A stretch of DNA of 64,000 bases from Halobacillus salinarum (lineage in GTDB: Bacteria; Bacillota; Bacilli; Bacillales; Halobacillaceae): contig NZ_CP095073.1 in the NCBI RefSeq assembly GCF_022919095.1, forward strand, positions 1,922,001 through 1,986,000. Direction: 5' to 3'. The notes under the pieces are model-generated. The model did not search any database and was not told the origin of the DNA. It saw nothing but the letters and a program-made list of their open reading frames with translations. Made by a program: the position numbers and the translations under genes. This document shows, piece by piece, positions 47,672 to 57,484 of this stretch; the stretch's first letter is position 1, and each line of letters begins with the position of its first letter.

Positions 47672-49468
47672 TTGAATCAGCAAATAAAAGAAAAGTTAGC
47701 AGTCCTGCCTGATCAGCCAGGATGCTATTTAATGAAAGATAGGCAAGGCACCATCATTTACGTAGGAAAATCAAAAGTATTGCGCAATCGTGTCCGTTCT
47801 TATTTTACAGGAGCCCACGATGGTAAAACTCAACGACTTGTCCGGGAAATCGTCGATTTTGAGTATATTGTAACGACTTCAGAAATTGAAGCTCTTATTT
47901 TGGAAATGAATTTGATTAAAAAATACGATCCTAAATATAATGTCCTTCTTAAAGATGATAAGACGTATCCCTATTTAAAAGTCACAGCTGAACGCCATCC
48001 CCGCCTAATCGTCACTAGACAGGTGAAAAAGGACAGCGGCAAATACTTTGGACCTTATCCAAACGTGATGGCAGCGCGTGAAACGAAGAAGCTGTTAGAT
48101 CGTCTCTATCCTTTAAGAAAATGCAATACTATGCCTGATCGCGTGTGTCTTTATTACCACATGCATCAATGCTTAGGGCCGTGTGAATTTCCGGTATCAA
48201 AAGAAACCAACCAGGAAATCGTGCAGAATATTACTGCTTTCTTAAGCGGTGGTCACAAGAAAATCAAACAAGATTTAAAGCAGAAGATGTATAAGGCTTC
48301 AGAAGATTTAGATTTTGAACGAGCGAAAGAACTCAGGGACCAGATTGAAAACATCGAATCGGTGATGGAACAGCAGAAAATGACGATGAATGATCAGGTC
48401 GATCGTGATATCTTCGGTTATTCTTACGATAAAGGCTGGATGTGTGTACAAGTCTTTTTTGTTAGAAGAGGAAAGCTGATCGAACGGGATGTTGCTTTAT
48501 TTCCATTTTTTGATGATCCTGAAGACACTTTTCTCAGCTATATCGGCAGATTCTATCTCCACCAAAACCATCCTTATCCGAAGCAGGTGCTCGTCCCTGT
48601 CGCGACAAATGTAACCGTACTGGAAGGAGTGCTGGATACTAAAGTCATCATCCCAATGAGAGGGAGGAAGAAAGAGCTCGTTGAACTGGCTATGAAGAAT
48701 GCCGAAATAGCGCTTGATGAAAAGTTTGCACTCATTGAGCGGGACGAAGAGCGGACGATCAATGCCGTTGAAAAATTAGGAGACCATCTTAACATCGAAA
48801 CGCCGCATCGAATTGAAGCCTTTGACAACTCAAATATTCAAGGGGCAGATCCTGTTTCAGCGATGATTGTTTTTATTGATGGACGGCCGAACAAGAAAGA
48901 ATATCGAAAGTATAAGGTAAGAGATGTAAAGGGACCTGACGATTATGAAACAATGAGAGAGGTTATCAGGAGGAGATACAAACGCGTGTTAAAGGAGGAC
49001 CTTCCTTTACCGGATTTGATCGTAATTGATGGAGGCAAGGGGCAAATGAGCGCAGCACTGGATGTTTTGGAAAATGAACTTGGACTCGATATCCCGCTGT
49101 GCGGGCTTGCCAAAGACAACAAACACAAAACAAGTGAGCTTTTGTATGGAGACCCTATTACTCCAGTTGACCTTGATCGACAATCACAGGAATTTTATTT
49201 GGTCCAGCGAATTCAGGATGAAGTCCACCGGTTTGCTATTTCGTTTCATAGACAGCTTCGAGGCAAAGGTGCAATTCAGTCTGAACTGGACAAAATACCC
49301 GGCGTTGGACAGAAAAGGCGCCGCTTACTGCTTAAACATTTCAAGTCTGTTCAGGAAATTAAACAGGCAGAAATCGTAGAAATTACCCGGCTTGGCATTC
49401 CCGAGCCTGTTGCAAATACAATTTTAGTTCATCTGAACCAAGAAGAGGAAGAGCCGGCTGAAGATTGA
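47672..49468 (+). CDS. uvrC: Excinuclease ABC subunit C
   Basis: UvrC makes both incisions in nucleotide excision repair. In order: the GIY-YIG nuclease ([18 protein letters not shown]), a Cys-rich region ([21 protein letters not shown]), a UVR domain binding UvrB (about 205-240), the RNase H-like 5' nuclease with [10 protein letters not shown] and VIDGGKGQ, and C-terminal helix-hairpin-helix motifs. The 598-aa protein starts at TTG 47672 after GGAGTGAG. I see no LexA box upstream. Confidence 0.96.
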   Translation: MNQQIKEKLAVLPDQPGCYLMKDRQGTIIYVGKSKVLRNRVRSYFTGAHDGKTQRLVREIVDFEYIVTTSEIEALILEMNLIKKYDPKYNVLLKDDKTYPYLKVTAERHPRLIVTRQVKKDSGKYFGPYPNVMAARETKKLLDRLYPLRKCNTMPDRVCLYYHMHQCLGPCEFPVSKETNQEIVQNITAFLSGGHKKIKQDLKQKMYKASEDLDFERAKELRDQIENIESVMEQQKMTMNDQVDRDIFGYSYDKGWMCVQVFFVRRGKLIERDVALFPFFDDPEDTFLSYIGRFYLHQNHPYPKQVLVPVATNVTVLEGVLDTKVIIPMRGRKKELVELAMKNAEIALDEKFALIERDEERTINAVEKLGDHLNIETPHRIEAFDNSNIQGADPVSAMIVFIDGRPNKKEYRKYKVRDVKGPDDYETMREVIRRRYKRVLKEDLPLPDLIVIDGGKGQMSAALDVLENELGLDIPLCGLAKDNKHKTSELLYGDPITPVDLDRQSQEFYLVQRIQDEVHRFAISFHRQLRGKGAIQSELDKIPGVGQKRRRLLLKHFKSVQEIKQAEIVEITRLGIPEPVANTILVHLNQEEEEPAED

Positions 49469-49486
49469 ACGCCGGCCCTTCTTTTA

Positions 49487-49930
49487 TCAGGCTTGAGTTG
49501 CCGTAATTTCGACAAAATTTTCTTTTTCATGTATTTCTTCGAGGCATTCGTATGTAACCTTTGTTAGGATATGTATCATTTCTGCTAAAAATCCACATTC
49601 TAATCGAAAGTCTACAGGGTAGAGATTCTGGTGAAGCCGCTTCTCTATTATGTGGCCGTTAAGGTGAAAAACCATTTCTTTCTTTTTTTCTTTAACGAGG
49701 GAAAGGTCTCCCCAACCCATATATTGAAAAAATTCATATAACTCCTCAAAAGTATGTAGGGAAGTTTGGCGAGCCACATTTTTCCCCATGTAATATAGGA
49801 GGTACGGGGCATCCTTACCAAGAAAATCGGGCAATGTATAATATCGTAATAAGTCAAACCCAGCCCCGGTTGCTACTAGCGATGAAATGTTGTGGTTATC
49901 GAGATTAGCTGATTCTTTCAAGACGCTCAT
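49487..49930 (-). CDS. yslB: DUF2507 protein YslB
   Basis: A 147-aa cytosolic protein of DUF2507, related to the 4VR/heme-NO-like small-molecule binding fold; function unknown. Conserved features include GAGFDLLRYYTLPDFLG and the C-terminal ECGFLAEMI. AAAGGA precedes its ATG on the minus strand. It runs toward uvrC, and a GCCGGC/GCCGGC hairpin near 49453-49476 overlaps the uvrC end. The position between uvrC and sdhC is conserved. Confidence 0.88.
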   Translation of the reverse strand: MSVLKESANLDNHNISSLVATGAGFDLLRYYTLPDFLGKDAPYLLYYMGKNVARQTSLHTFEELYEFFQYMGWGDLSLVKEKKKEMVFHLNGHIIEKRLHQNLYPVDFRLECGFLAEMIHILTKVTYECLEEIHEKENFVEITATQA

Positions 49931-50045
49931 TCCTTTCTTCTCTTCATATTATCGCGTGAAATGAAGTAAGGTGCAAGACTAATTCTTCCATAGAAACCAT
50001 TTGAAATAAATGTGTATTTTTGAGCATTTTTTGTAATCGCCTTTC

Positions 50046-50074
50046 TTGACGCTATCACGGGATAGAAGTACAAT
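50046..50074 (+). promoter_or_regulatory. sdhCAB promoter
   Basis: TTGACG (50046-50051) and TACAAT (50069-50074), spacer 17. The dyad TACAAATTGTA (50083-50093) lies at the predicted start of transcription. Confidence 0.7.
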
Positions 50075-50150
50075 AAACGTGTTACAAATTGTACATTTTG
50101 CAGATAATATACGGAAATAAGGGGAATTTCCTGTTTGTTATTGATGCGTT

Positions 50151-50166
50151 TTTAAAGCGCTTTACT
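50151..50166 (+). promoter_or_regulatory. cre-like palindrome in the sdh leader
   Basis: TAAAGCGCTTTA (50153-50164) is a perfect 12-bp palindrome with the AANCG/CGNTT core of cre sites, about 70 bases after the sdh start of transcription, a position fitting CcpA roadblock. Confidence 0.5.
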
Positions 50167-50219
50167 ATCTGAAAAATGTGCACAATTAAATCTACTGTTA
50201 TCATCTTGAGGGGGTAAAC

Positions 50220-50840
50220 ATGGCGGGAACACGCGGATATGTTAATCGAAGACTACATTCACTATTAGGAGTTCTCCCAATCGGGATCTTCTTACTTGTA
50301 CACTTGACTGTGAACTACTTTGCAGTTCGGGGTCCGGAAGCTTTTAACTCGGCTTCGGAATTTATGGAAAGCTTACCATACTTGTTTGTAATGGAAGTTT
50401 TCATAATTTATTTACCATTGCTATTCCACGCAATTTACGGGGTATATATAGCATTCACAGCCAAGAGCAACTTATCAAGTTTCGGCTATTTTAGGAACTG
50501 GATGTTTATGCTGCAGCGGATAACTGGAATCATTACATTGATTTTCATAGCTTGGCACGTATGGGAGACCCGGATTGCGATGATGTTTGGCTGGGCTGAA
50601 TTAAATTATCAGCTGATGGAAGGTATCTTGACTGAGCCATTCTTTTTCTGGTTTTACATAGTGGGAGTTATCTCCACAACATTCCACTTCGCTAACGGTT
50701 TGTGGTCTTTCTGTGTGAGCTGGGGAATTACGGTATCTCCGCGTTCACAGCTGATTATGACTTATGCAAGCATCGTAGTGTTCGTAGCCATCTCTTATGT
50801 TGGTGTGCGTACACTTATTCAATTTGCTTACGGAATGTAA
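50220..50840 (+). CDS. sdhC: Succinate dehydrogenase cytochrome b558 subunit
   Basis: SdhC anchors succinate:menaquinone oxidoreductase in the membrane and holds two b hemes. The 206-aa protein has five hydrophobic helices and conserved heme-ligand histidines in helices (LLGVLPIGIFLLVHLTVNYF, IAWHVWETRI, STTFHFANGLWSF). GAGGGGGTAAAC precedes the ATG. First gene of sdhCAB. Confidence 0.95.
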   Translation: MAGTRGYVNRRLHSLLGVLPIGIFLLVHLTVNYFAVRGPEAFNSASEFMESLPYLFVMEVFIIYLPLLFHAIYGVYIAFTAKSNLSSFGYFRNWMFMLQRITGIITLIFIAWHVWETRIAMMFGWAELNYQLMEGILTEPFFFWFYIVGVISTTFHFANGLWSFCVSWGITVSPRSQLIMTYASIVVFVAISYVGVRTLIQFAYGM

Positions 50841-50890
50841 TAGATGAGTACATCGATGAATTCATGTATGTTTTGAGGGAGTGAGTTTAT

Positions 50891-52642
50891 ATGTCAAATC
50901 GTAACATCATTGTTGTCGGCGGCGGTCTTGCCGGTCTGATGGCAACAATTAAAGCAGCAGAACAAGGGGTTCACGTGGATCTGCTGTCCATAGTACCTGT
51001 AAAACGTTCTCACTCTGTTTGTGCACAAGGCGGAATAAACGGCGCCGTTAACACGAAAGGTGAAGGTGATTCACCGTGGGAACACTTTGATGATACTGTT
51101 TATGGCGGGGATTTCCTGGCCAACCAGCCTCCGGTTAAAGCTATGTGTGAGGCTGCTCCTGGAATCATTCACCTGCTGGACCGTATGGGTGTCATGTTTA
51201 ACCGTACTCCTGAAGGCTTTCTTGATTTCCGCCGTTTTGGTGGAACTCAGCATCACCGTACAGCCTTTGCGGGAGCAACGACTGGCCAGCAGTTGCTTTA
51301 CGCATTAGACGAACAAGTTCGGCGTCATGAGGTAAATGGTCTGGTAACCAAATATGAAAGCTGGGAATTTATCTCTGCAATAGTTGATGATGACGGTGTT
51401 GGCCGTGGTGTAATGGGTCAAAACCTTAACACCCATGAGATTAAAGCTTTTCCTGCTGACGCTGTAATTATGGCAACAGGAGGACCTGGAATCATCTTTG
51501 GTAAATCCACAAACTCAGTCATCAACACAGGTTCTGCTGCTGGTGCTCTTTATCAGCAGGGAGTGAAATATGCGAACGGCGAGTTTATTCAAATTCACCC
51601 TACGGCTATCCCTGGCGACGATAAACTACGTCTGATGAGCGAGTCAGCACGTGGAGAAGGTGGACGAGTTTGGACTTACAAAGATGGTGAGCCTTGGTAT
51701 TTCCTAGAAGAAAAATATCCTGCTTATGGGAACCTTGTACCTCGGGATATTGCAACTCGTGAGATTTTTGACGTCTGCGTAAACCAGAAGCTTGGAATTA
51801 ATGGCGAGAATATGGTGTATTTGGACCTTTCTCATAAAGACCCTAAAGAGCTGGATGTAAAGCTCGGTGGTATCATTGAGATCTACGAAAAATTCGTCGG
51901 TGAAGATCCTAAAAAAGTTCCGATGAAGATCTTCCCTGCCGTACACTATTCTATGGGCGGCATGTGGGTTGATTATGACCAAATGACGAATATTCCAGGT
52001 ATTTTTGCTGCAGGGGAATGTGATTATACGCAGCATGGTGCCAACCGTCTAGGGGCGAACTCCCTCTTGTCATCCATTTATGGTGGAATGGTCGCCGGTC
52101 CTAACGCGGTAAAATATACCGAATCCCTGGAGACAATTGCTGATGACATGACTGCCGCTCTATTTGACAGAAGAGTTAAAGAAGAGCAGGAGAAATTCGA
52201 TGCCATCATGAATATGGATGGAGACGAAAATGCCTATCAGATTCATAAAGAACTCGGTGAATGGATGACCGATAACGTGACGGTTGTCCGCGAGAACGAG
52301 AAATTATTACAAACGGATGAAAAGATTCTTGAATTAATGGAAAGATATAAACGCATTAACATTAATGATACGTCTCGTTGGAGTAATCAGGGAGCGATGT
52401 TTACCCGCCAGTTGTGGAACATGCTCCAGTTAGCCCGTGTCATTACCCTTGGGGCTTACAATCGTAACGAGAGTCGAGGAGCACACTTTAAACCCGAATT
52501 CCCTGAACGGAATGATGAAGAGTTCTTGAAAACAACTATCGCTTCCTACGACAAAGAAAATAATAAGCCCGTATTATCTTATGAAGCTGTAGATACATCA
52601 CTGATCGAACCGCGGAAGCGCGATTATTCTAAAAGTAAATAA
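50891..52642 (+). CDS. sdhA: Succinate dehydrogenase flavoprotein subunit
   Basis: SdhA oxidises succinate to fumarate with covalently bound FAD. The 583-aa protein shows the FAD fold IIVVGGGLAGLMATI, the FAD-attachment segment RSHSVCAQGGINGAV, substrate residues in FRRFGGTQHHRTAF and HPTAIPGDDKL, and the active-site GEGGRVW. GAGGGAGTG precedes the ATG. It is the second gene of sdhCAB. Confidence 0.97.
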   Translation: MSNRNIIVVGGGLAGLMATIKAAEQGVHVDLLSIVPVKRSHSVCAQGGINGAVNTKGEGDSPWEHFDDTVYGGDFLANQPPVKAMCEAAPGIIHLLDRMGVMFNRTPEGFLDFRRFGGTQHHRTAFAGATTGQQLLYALDEQVRRHEVNGLVTKYESWEFISAIVDDDGVGRGVMGQNLNTHEIKAFPADAVIMATGGPGIIFGKSTNSVINTGSAAGALYQQGVKYANGEFIQIHPTAIPGDDKLRLMSESARGEGGRVWTYKDGEPWYFLEEKYPAYGNLVPRDIATREIFDVCVNQKLGINGENMVYLDLSHKDPKELDVKLGGIIEIYEKFVGEDPKKVPMKIFPAVHYSMGGMWVDYDQMTNIPGIFAAGECDYTQHGANRLGANSLLSSIYGGMVAGPNAVKYTESLETIADDMTAALFDRRVKEEQEKFDAIMNMDGDENAYQIHKELGEWMTDNVTVVRENEKLLQTDEKILELMERYKRININDTSRWSNQGAMFTRQLWNMLQLARVITLGAYNRNESRGAHFKPEFPERNDEEFLKTTIASYDKENNKPVLSYEAVDTSLIEPRKRDYSKSK

Positions 52643-52656
52643 AAGGAGGGAGACTC

Positions 52657-53421
52657 ATGAGCGAAAAGAAGACGATTACGTTTATCATTACCCGGCAGGA
52701 TGAGCCGGAACAAGCTCCTTATGATGAAACATTTGAAATACCTTACCGGGAAAATATGAACGTCATTTCTGCACTCATGGAAATTCGCCGTAACCCGGTG
52801 AATGCTAATGGTGAAGCAACAACTCCTGTCTACTGGGATATGAACTGCTTGGAAGAAGTATGCGGTGCATGCTCGATGGTCATTAACGGAACACCTCGGC
52901 AATCCTGTACGGCTCTTGTTGACCAATTGGAGCAGCCGATTCGTTTAGCACCGATGACAACATTCCCAGTAACGAGAGATTTAGCTGTAGACCGCAGCCG
53001 CATGTTTGATTCCCTGAAGAAGGTTAAAGCTTGGATTCCTATTGACGGGACGTATGATTTAGGACCTGGACCGAAAATGCCTGAAAGCAAACGACAGTGG
53101 GCATATGAATTGTCAAAATGTATGACATGTGGTGTCTGTTTGGAAGCCTGTCCAAACGTTAACAGCAAATCTGATTTTATTGGGCCGGCCCCTCTTTCTC
53201 AAGTAAGGCTGTTTAATTCGCACCCAACTGGAGAAATGAATAAAAGTGAACGGTTGCAGACAATAATGGATGCAGAAGGATTAATGGGATGCGGTAACGC
53301 TCAGAACTGCGTGCAATCCTGTCCGAAGGGAATACCGTTGACTACTTCCATTGCATCTCTATACCGTGACACAGCAATTGAATCTTTCAAGAGTTTCTTT
53401 GGAAGTGACAAACAGGTTTAA
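52657..53421 (+). CDS. sdhB: Succinate dehydrogenase iron-sulfur subunit
   Basis: SdhB passes electrons from FAD to the quinone site through three clusters. Ligands: [2Fe-2S] CLEEVCGACSMVING with a later Cys, [4Fe-4S] CMTCGVCLEACPN and [3Fe-4S] CGNAQNCVQSCPKGIP. Length 254 aa. AAGGAGGG precedes the ATG. Last gene of sdhCAB, closed by a terminator. Confidence 0.97.
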   Translation: MSEKKTITFIITRQDEPEQAPYDETFEIPYRENMNVISALMEIRRNPVNANGEATTPVYWDMNCLEEVCGACSMVINGTPRQSCTALVDQLEQPIRLAPMTTFPVTRDLAVDRSRMFDSLKKVKAWIPIDGTYDLGPGPKMPESKRQWAYELSKCMTCGVCLEACPNVNSKSDFIGPAPLSQVRLFNSHPTGEMNKSERLQTIMDAEGLMGCGNAQNCVQSCPKGIPLTTSIASLYRDTAIESFKSFFGSDKQV

Positions 53422-53437
53422 GTTCACGACCCTGAAA

Positions 53438-53477
53438 CCACTGTACAATTAACGGAATTGTGCAGTGGTTTTTTCTA
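53438..53477 (+). terminator. Intrinsic terminator of sdhCAB
   Basis: CCACTGTACAATT and GAATTGTGCAGTGG (one G-T pair), then six to seven T. Its position excludes a comP start at 53458. Confidence 0.92.
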
Positions 53478-53491
53478 TGAATCTAGGAGGG

Positions 53492-53519
53492 TTGTTAAGT
53501 TTGCCAAGCATTGTATAAT
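53492..53519 (+). promoter_or_regulatory. Promoter of the ComP-like operon
   Basis: TTGTTA (53492-53497) and TATAAT (53514-53519), spacer 16. Confidence 0.6.
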
Positions 53520-53553
53520 AGGAATGATTGCGTTTATAAGGTGGAACGATTTC

Positions 53554-55878
53554 ATGAAGAAGATCAAAATTCAGCAGCTTATCATTTTATCATTTTTTAT
53601 TGTTTCTTCCGGTTATTTAATTATGGTTGCCGCATCCAATCCTTATTTAGGGATTGACTTGGAAGAGAATGCACAAGGATATACTGTGGCAGGCTTAAAC
53701 AAAGATGGATGGGCGGCTCAAAACAATATTCCGTTTCCGGCCAGACTAATTTCTGTAGAAGGACAGTCTCCGGATAAACATTTTACAGTTGCTATGTTTA
53801 ACGAACTGGAAATGGCGGATTCTTTTACGATTGAAAGAGCTGGGAAAACGATATCCTATCAGAATATTGAATCTTCCAGTCCGCTTCACTGGGCATTATA
53901 TATTATTTTACCTAGCGTTTTTTTCTTAGCAATACTGGCCATTTCCTATTTAGTCCATCAACGGGTACCTAGACGTTTCTCGGCTCATCAGCTTATTTTG
54001 TACTTTTTAACGATTGCTACGGGTTATATAAGTAATAGCGGAGCAATTAGAGATGATTTGTACGGAATCTTTTTAAACACCGCGTTGTTTTTAATTGCTC
54101 CTGTAATTTTAATCCATTTTTTATATAATTATTTTAAGGAATTAAGTGTTTCGTGGTTTTCAAAAAGCCTTTACTACGTGCTTTATTTTATCTCCATATT
54201 CGTTTCAGTGTTAGAAAGCTATTTTCTTATCACTCATACTTACCCGGATTATTTTAACCCTGTTCCTGGCTGGCTGCTGCTTGGCCTCTATATCATCTTG
54301 TTTTATGTTGTCTACAGAGGACTTTATATTCATTTTTCTAATGAAAACGGCACTGTATTCAAGTACATGAGTGTAGGAATGACAGTGGCTTTTTTCCCTT
54401 ACATTGTTCTTTATCTGCTTCCGGCACTTATCATTCATAAAAAAATTATTCCGCTTGAAGTTGCGGCTGTCTTTCTTATCGCGTTGCCGATTACCTTTAT
54501 GTATTTAATTACTAGAGAGCGTTTAATTGATATTAACTTTGTGATGAGCAGACTCAGGTACTATTTTTTTCTTTCTATTGTGCCAAGCGTCATCATAACC
54601 GTTTTATTTACGTTGTTTGCTCCTTATTCTTTAAGCATCATTACTTGCTTGCAAATCTATTTAATCGTTCATCTGCTTCTCATTGCCTTTCTGTCTGTGA
54701 AAGAAGTGCTCGATTTCAAGCTTCAACGGTTTCTTTTTGCAGCGCGGTACAGCTACCAGGAAAGCATGCACCGAATATCAAAGAATATGAAAGATCAATC
54801 CAATGCTGTTGATCTTATGAAGGCTTTAAGAGATGAAATTAGAAACGTGCTCGATGTTAAAGATATCTATATCTATTCTAAGCACAACAAGCGGAATATG
54901 TATTGTGTGTATGACCGAATTCCTAATCATATTCTCGACCATTTGGAAGAACAAATTGATCCTTATTCCTTTGACATAGGAACGATCGTAGAAACTGAGG
55001 AAGGTTTCGGAGTAGTGGTTGGCTTCTCTCTAGAAAAACTGACGATGCTTTGGTGCAGGGGTAAGAAAGATTTTACTAATTTAAACCGTGATGAAAAAAC
55101 GTATTTGCAGACGATCTCTCATAATGCAAATATTGCGATAGAAAATATGAACTTAATCGAAGATCTGGTGAAAGAGCTTAAGCGGCTGCGCAATGATCAA
55201 ACGCAAAAATACCCGACGTGGCTTTCCAGACTTCTCTTTACCATTGCAGAAAATCAACGGAAGCAGCTATCGATTGATTTACATGATACTGTGCTGCAGG
55301 AACAGCTTTATTTATACCGCAGGATGGATGAGCTGATTAATAGACATCAGAGCTTGTCTGAACCGATTATTTCTGAATTGATGATTTATAAAGAATCTCT
55401 GCTCGATAGCATTCATCTAATAAGAGAAACATGTAATGAATTACGTCCGGCGTTTATTGAGGAGTTAGGATTGGTCCAATCTTTAAAGAACCTTATTCAA
55501 CAATATCAGCTTCGTTCGAACTTTACGGTCTATTTCACTAATATGAATTTTGACGCAGATCTGGATCAAGAAAGGATTCTTGCAATCTACCGGGTGGTAC
55601 AGGAACTGCTCGCAAATGCCATGAAGCATTCAAACGCAAAAATTGTGAATTTAAGCCTTTCGAATGATGAAAACAACGTTCAGCTCGTTTATTCGGATAA
55701 TGGGATTGGCATGGACTTATCCTTTCACAGAGACATTTTTTCCCATATTGGATTATCCGGGATTGAGCAGCGTGTAAACGGACTAAACGGAAATTTAAAA
55801 ATTAATACTGCGCCTGGTGATGGATTTACGATGACGATCGAATTCCCTTATTCAGTAAGCAAGGAGGTAGAAGTGTAA
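53554..55878 (+). CDS. ComP-like sensor histidine kinase
   Basis: A 774-aa membrane kinase with ComP architecture. A first helix (about 8-25) is followed by an extracytoplasmic PDZ-like loop (about 26-115, with the AGLNKDGWAAQNNI phrase typical of such domains), then seven or so membrane helices to about residue 400. The cytosolic part has a GAF-like region, the HisKA_3 site DLHDTVLQEQLYLYRR with H577, and a HATPase_c with LLANAMKHSNAK and DNGIGM. The start is ATG 53554 after AAGGTGG. Its stop overlaps the start of the next gene by one base. No comQ or comX is adjacent, so the signal is unknown. Confidence 0.87.
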   Translation: MKKIKIQQLIILSFFIVSSGYLIMVAASNPYLGIDLEENAQGYTVAGLNKDGWAAQNNIPFPARLISVEGQSPDKHFTVAMFNELEMADSFTIERAGKTISYQNIESSSPLHWALYIILPSVFFLAILAISYLVHQRVPRRFSAHQLILYFLTIATGYISNSGAIRDDLYGIFLNTALFLIAPVILIHFLYNYFKELSVSWFSKSLYYVLYFISIFVSVLESYFLITHTYPDYFNPVPGWLLLGLYIILFYVVYRGLYIHFSNENGTVFKYMSVGMTVAFFPYIVLYLLPALIIHKKIIPLEVAAVFLIALPITFMYLITRERLIDINFVMSRLRYYFFLSIVPSVIITVLFTLFAPYSLSIITCLQIYLIVHLLLIAFLSVKEVLDFKLQRFLFAARYSYQESMHRISKNMKDQSNAVDLMKALRDEIRNVLDVKDIYIYSKHNKRNMYCVYDRIPNHILDHLEEQIDPYSFDIGTIVETEEGFGVVVGFSLEKLTMLWCRGKKDFTNLNRDEKTYLQTISHNANIAIENMNLIEDLVKELKRLRNDQTQKYPTWLSRLLFTIAENQRKQLSIDLHDTVLQEQLYLYRRMDELINRHQSLSEPIISELMIYKESLLDSIHLIRETCNELRPAFIEELGLVQSLKNLIQQYQLRSNFTVYFTNMNFDADLDQERILAIYRVVQELLANAMKHSNAKIVNLSLSNDENNVQLVYSDNGIGMDLSFHRDIFSHIGLSGIEQRVNGLNGNLKINTAPGDGFTMTIEFPYSVSKEVEV

Positions 55879-56528
55879 TGCGTATACTCATTGTTGATGA
55901 CCACCCCGCAGTGGGAGCAGGAACTAAAACGATGCTGGAACAGGAACCAGATTTGAAGGTTGACGTCATAAATCATAGTGATGAAACGAATTCTATACTA
56001 AATGAGAAGCATTACGATATTCTGCTTCTTGATTTGTATATGCCGGGGATGAATGGAATAGAGCTTGCCAAAAGCATTCGAAAAAGTTATCCGGATTTAA
56101 TTATTTTAATTTATACCGGTTTTGATTTAAGTACCCACTTCAATATGCTGGTTGAAGCTGATATCAATGGCTTTGTAAGTAAAACGGCCACAAGAGAGCA
56201 GCTGCTCACAGCCATTCGTTGTGCACTTCGCGATGAAGTCGTTATTCCTTTACACTTATTTAGACAGCTGCGTCGCTCGGAAGCCAGTGTCAGTATGCCT
56301 CAGGAAGCTTCCGAAGAAGGACTTAGTTTTTCTTTAAATGAAAAAGAGCAGTCCATTTTAAAGGAAGTAGCATCTGGATATACGAATAGGGAAATTGCAC
56401 AAGCACTTCATATGTCACAAAGAAGCGTGGAGTACACATTAACCGGGATCTTTAATAAATTGAATGTCCGCTCCCGAACAGAAGCTTTATTTCGGGCCCA
56501 GGAACTCGGGCTTGTGTCTAAATCGTGA
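55878..56528 (+). CDS. ComA-like response regulator
   Basis: A 216-aa NarL/LuxR-family regulator coupled to the kinase by a TAATG overlap. The receiver has the acidic pair DD at 7-8, phosphoacceptor D52 in LLLDLYMPGMNG, and KTATREQL with the conserved Lys. The DNA-binding part contains EKEQSILKEVASGYTNREIA and RSVEYTLTGIFNKLNVRSRTEA, very close to the ComA recognition helix region. In B. subtilis ComA activates srfA and comS, but its targets here cannot be seen. Confidence 0.87.
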   Translation: MRILIVDDHPAVGAGTKTMLEQEPDLKVDVINHSDETNSILNEKHYDILLLDLYMPGMNGIELAKSIRKSYPDLIILIYTGFDLSTHFNMLVEADINGFVSKTATREQLLTAIRCALRDEVVIPLHLFRQLRRSEASVSMPQEASEEGLSFSLNEKEQSILKEVASGYTNREIAQALHMSQRSVEYTLTGIFNKLNVRSRTEALFRAQELGLVSKS

Positions 56529-56536
56529 TTAATCGG

Positions 56537-56565
56537 CACAGGGAGTGCGTTCTGGTCATACGATA
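56537..56565 (+). promoter_or_regulatory. Sigma-K promoter of gerE
   Basis: CACA (56537-56540) and CATACGATA (56557-56565) with a 16-base spacer match the sigma-K consensus mACm-N16-CATAnnnTA. gerE is a sigma-K gene in B. subtilis. Confidence 0.75.
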
Positions 56566-56621
56566 TTTTGACTAAATAATTCCCCTCGAAAAGGCTCAGG
56601 ACAACAAGGAGGGGGACGCTT

Positions 56622-56846
56622 GTGAAGGAGGACGGCTATCGGCCAACACAAATTCTTACCAAGCGAGAGCGAGAAGTTTTCGAGCTTCTAGTGCAGGATA
56701 AAACGACAAGAGAAATTGCCAAAGAACTGTTTATTTCCGAGAAAACAGTAAGAAATCACATTTCTAATGCCATGCAGAAGCTGGGTGTTAAAGGGCGCTC
56801 GCAAGCAGTAGTAGAACTGCTTCGGATGGGTGAACTGGAGCTTTAG
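56622..56846 (+). CDS. gerE: Spore coat regulator GerE
   Basis: GerE is the last mother-cell regulator of sporulation, controlling coat genes with sigma-K. The 74-aa protein is almost only a LuxR-type helix-turn-helix: LTKREREVFELLVQDKTT and EKTVRNHISNAMQKLGVKGR. From residue 11 it is nearly identical to B. subtilis GerE. It starts at GTG 56622 after AAGGAGGGGG. Its adjacency to another LuxR-type regulator is an insertion relative to B. subtilis. Confidence 0.97.
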   Translation: MKEDGYRPTQILTKREREVFELLVQDKTTREIAKELFISEKTVRNHISNAMQKLGVKGRSQAVVELLRMGELEL

Positions 56847-56901
56847 TCAGCATGTACATGAGATTAGAAAACAAGTTTGTGAACGGCAATGGGAGTCCTT
56901 T

Positions 56902-56938
56902 CAGGTAACGGAAAATCCGGTACCTGGGAGGGTTTTTT
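56902..56938 (+). terminator. Terminator of gerE
   Basis: CAGGTAACGGA and TCCGGTACCTG (one mismatch), then GGAGGG and six T. Confidence 0.75.
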
Positions 56939-57022
56939 CTGGAAGGTATATTTTTTTCTTGATATTTTAGTTTGAAGACGTGAGAATGGAACTTAAGATT
57001 GTAATCGTAAGGAGTGCTGAAA

Positions 57023-57466
57023 GTGACGAACACTGTTTCTAAGATTGCAGAAGTTGAGAAAGAATTAAGATACATAGCAGGGATAATTAAGCAGAGAGGA
57101 AGGGAAATCCTTAATCATTATCCTATTACTGCTCCTCAGTTCGTTGCTTTACAGTGGCTGTTGGAAAAAGGCGATATGACAATCGGTGAATTGTCTAACT
57201 ATATTCATTTAGCTTGCAGTACGACCACAGATCTGGTCGATCGTATGGAAAAAAATCTGCTTGTCGAACGTGTTCGCGACCCTAATGATAGACGCGTGGT
57301 AAGGATTCACGTATTGGACAAAGGAGAACAGATTATACATGAAGTGATTGATAAAAGACAGCATTACCTTTCAGAAGTACTTAAGGATGTACCTGAAGAG
57401 GAAGTGGAGACGCTGAACCGTCTGCTGTCATTACTCCATAGTAAAATGCTGAGTACTGAGGATTAG
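57023..57466 (+). CDS. ysmB: MarR-family regulator YsmB
   Basis: A 147-aa winged-helix repressor. The DNA-binding helix lies in LSNYIHLACSTTTDLVDRME and the wing in VERVRDPNDRRVVRIHVLD. Its ligand and targets are unknown. AAGGAG at 57009-57014 is 8 bases before GTG 57023, which I prefer to the overlapping GTG at 57014. It precedes racE with the same order as in B. subtilis. Confidence 0.9.
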   Translation: MTNTVSKIAEVEKELRYIAGIIKQRGREILNHYPITAPQFVALQWLLEKGDMTIGELSNYIHLACSTTTDLVDRMEKNLLVERVRDPNDRRVVRIHVLDKGEQIIHEVIDKRQHYLSEVLKDVPEEEVETLNRLLSLLHSKMLSTED

Positions 57467-57484
57467 GGGAAAGAGGGATGTTTT

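Noticed and set aside
53458-53553. N-terminal extension of the ComP-like kinase
   Set aside because: The extra codons lie within the sdhCAB terminator and the kinase promoter, and ATG 53554 has a good ribosome site.
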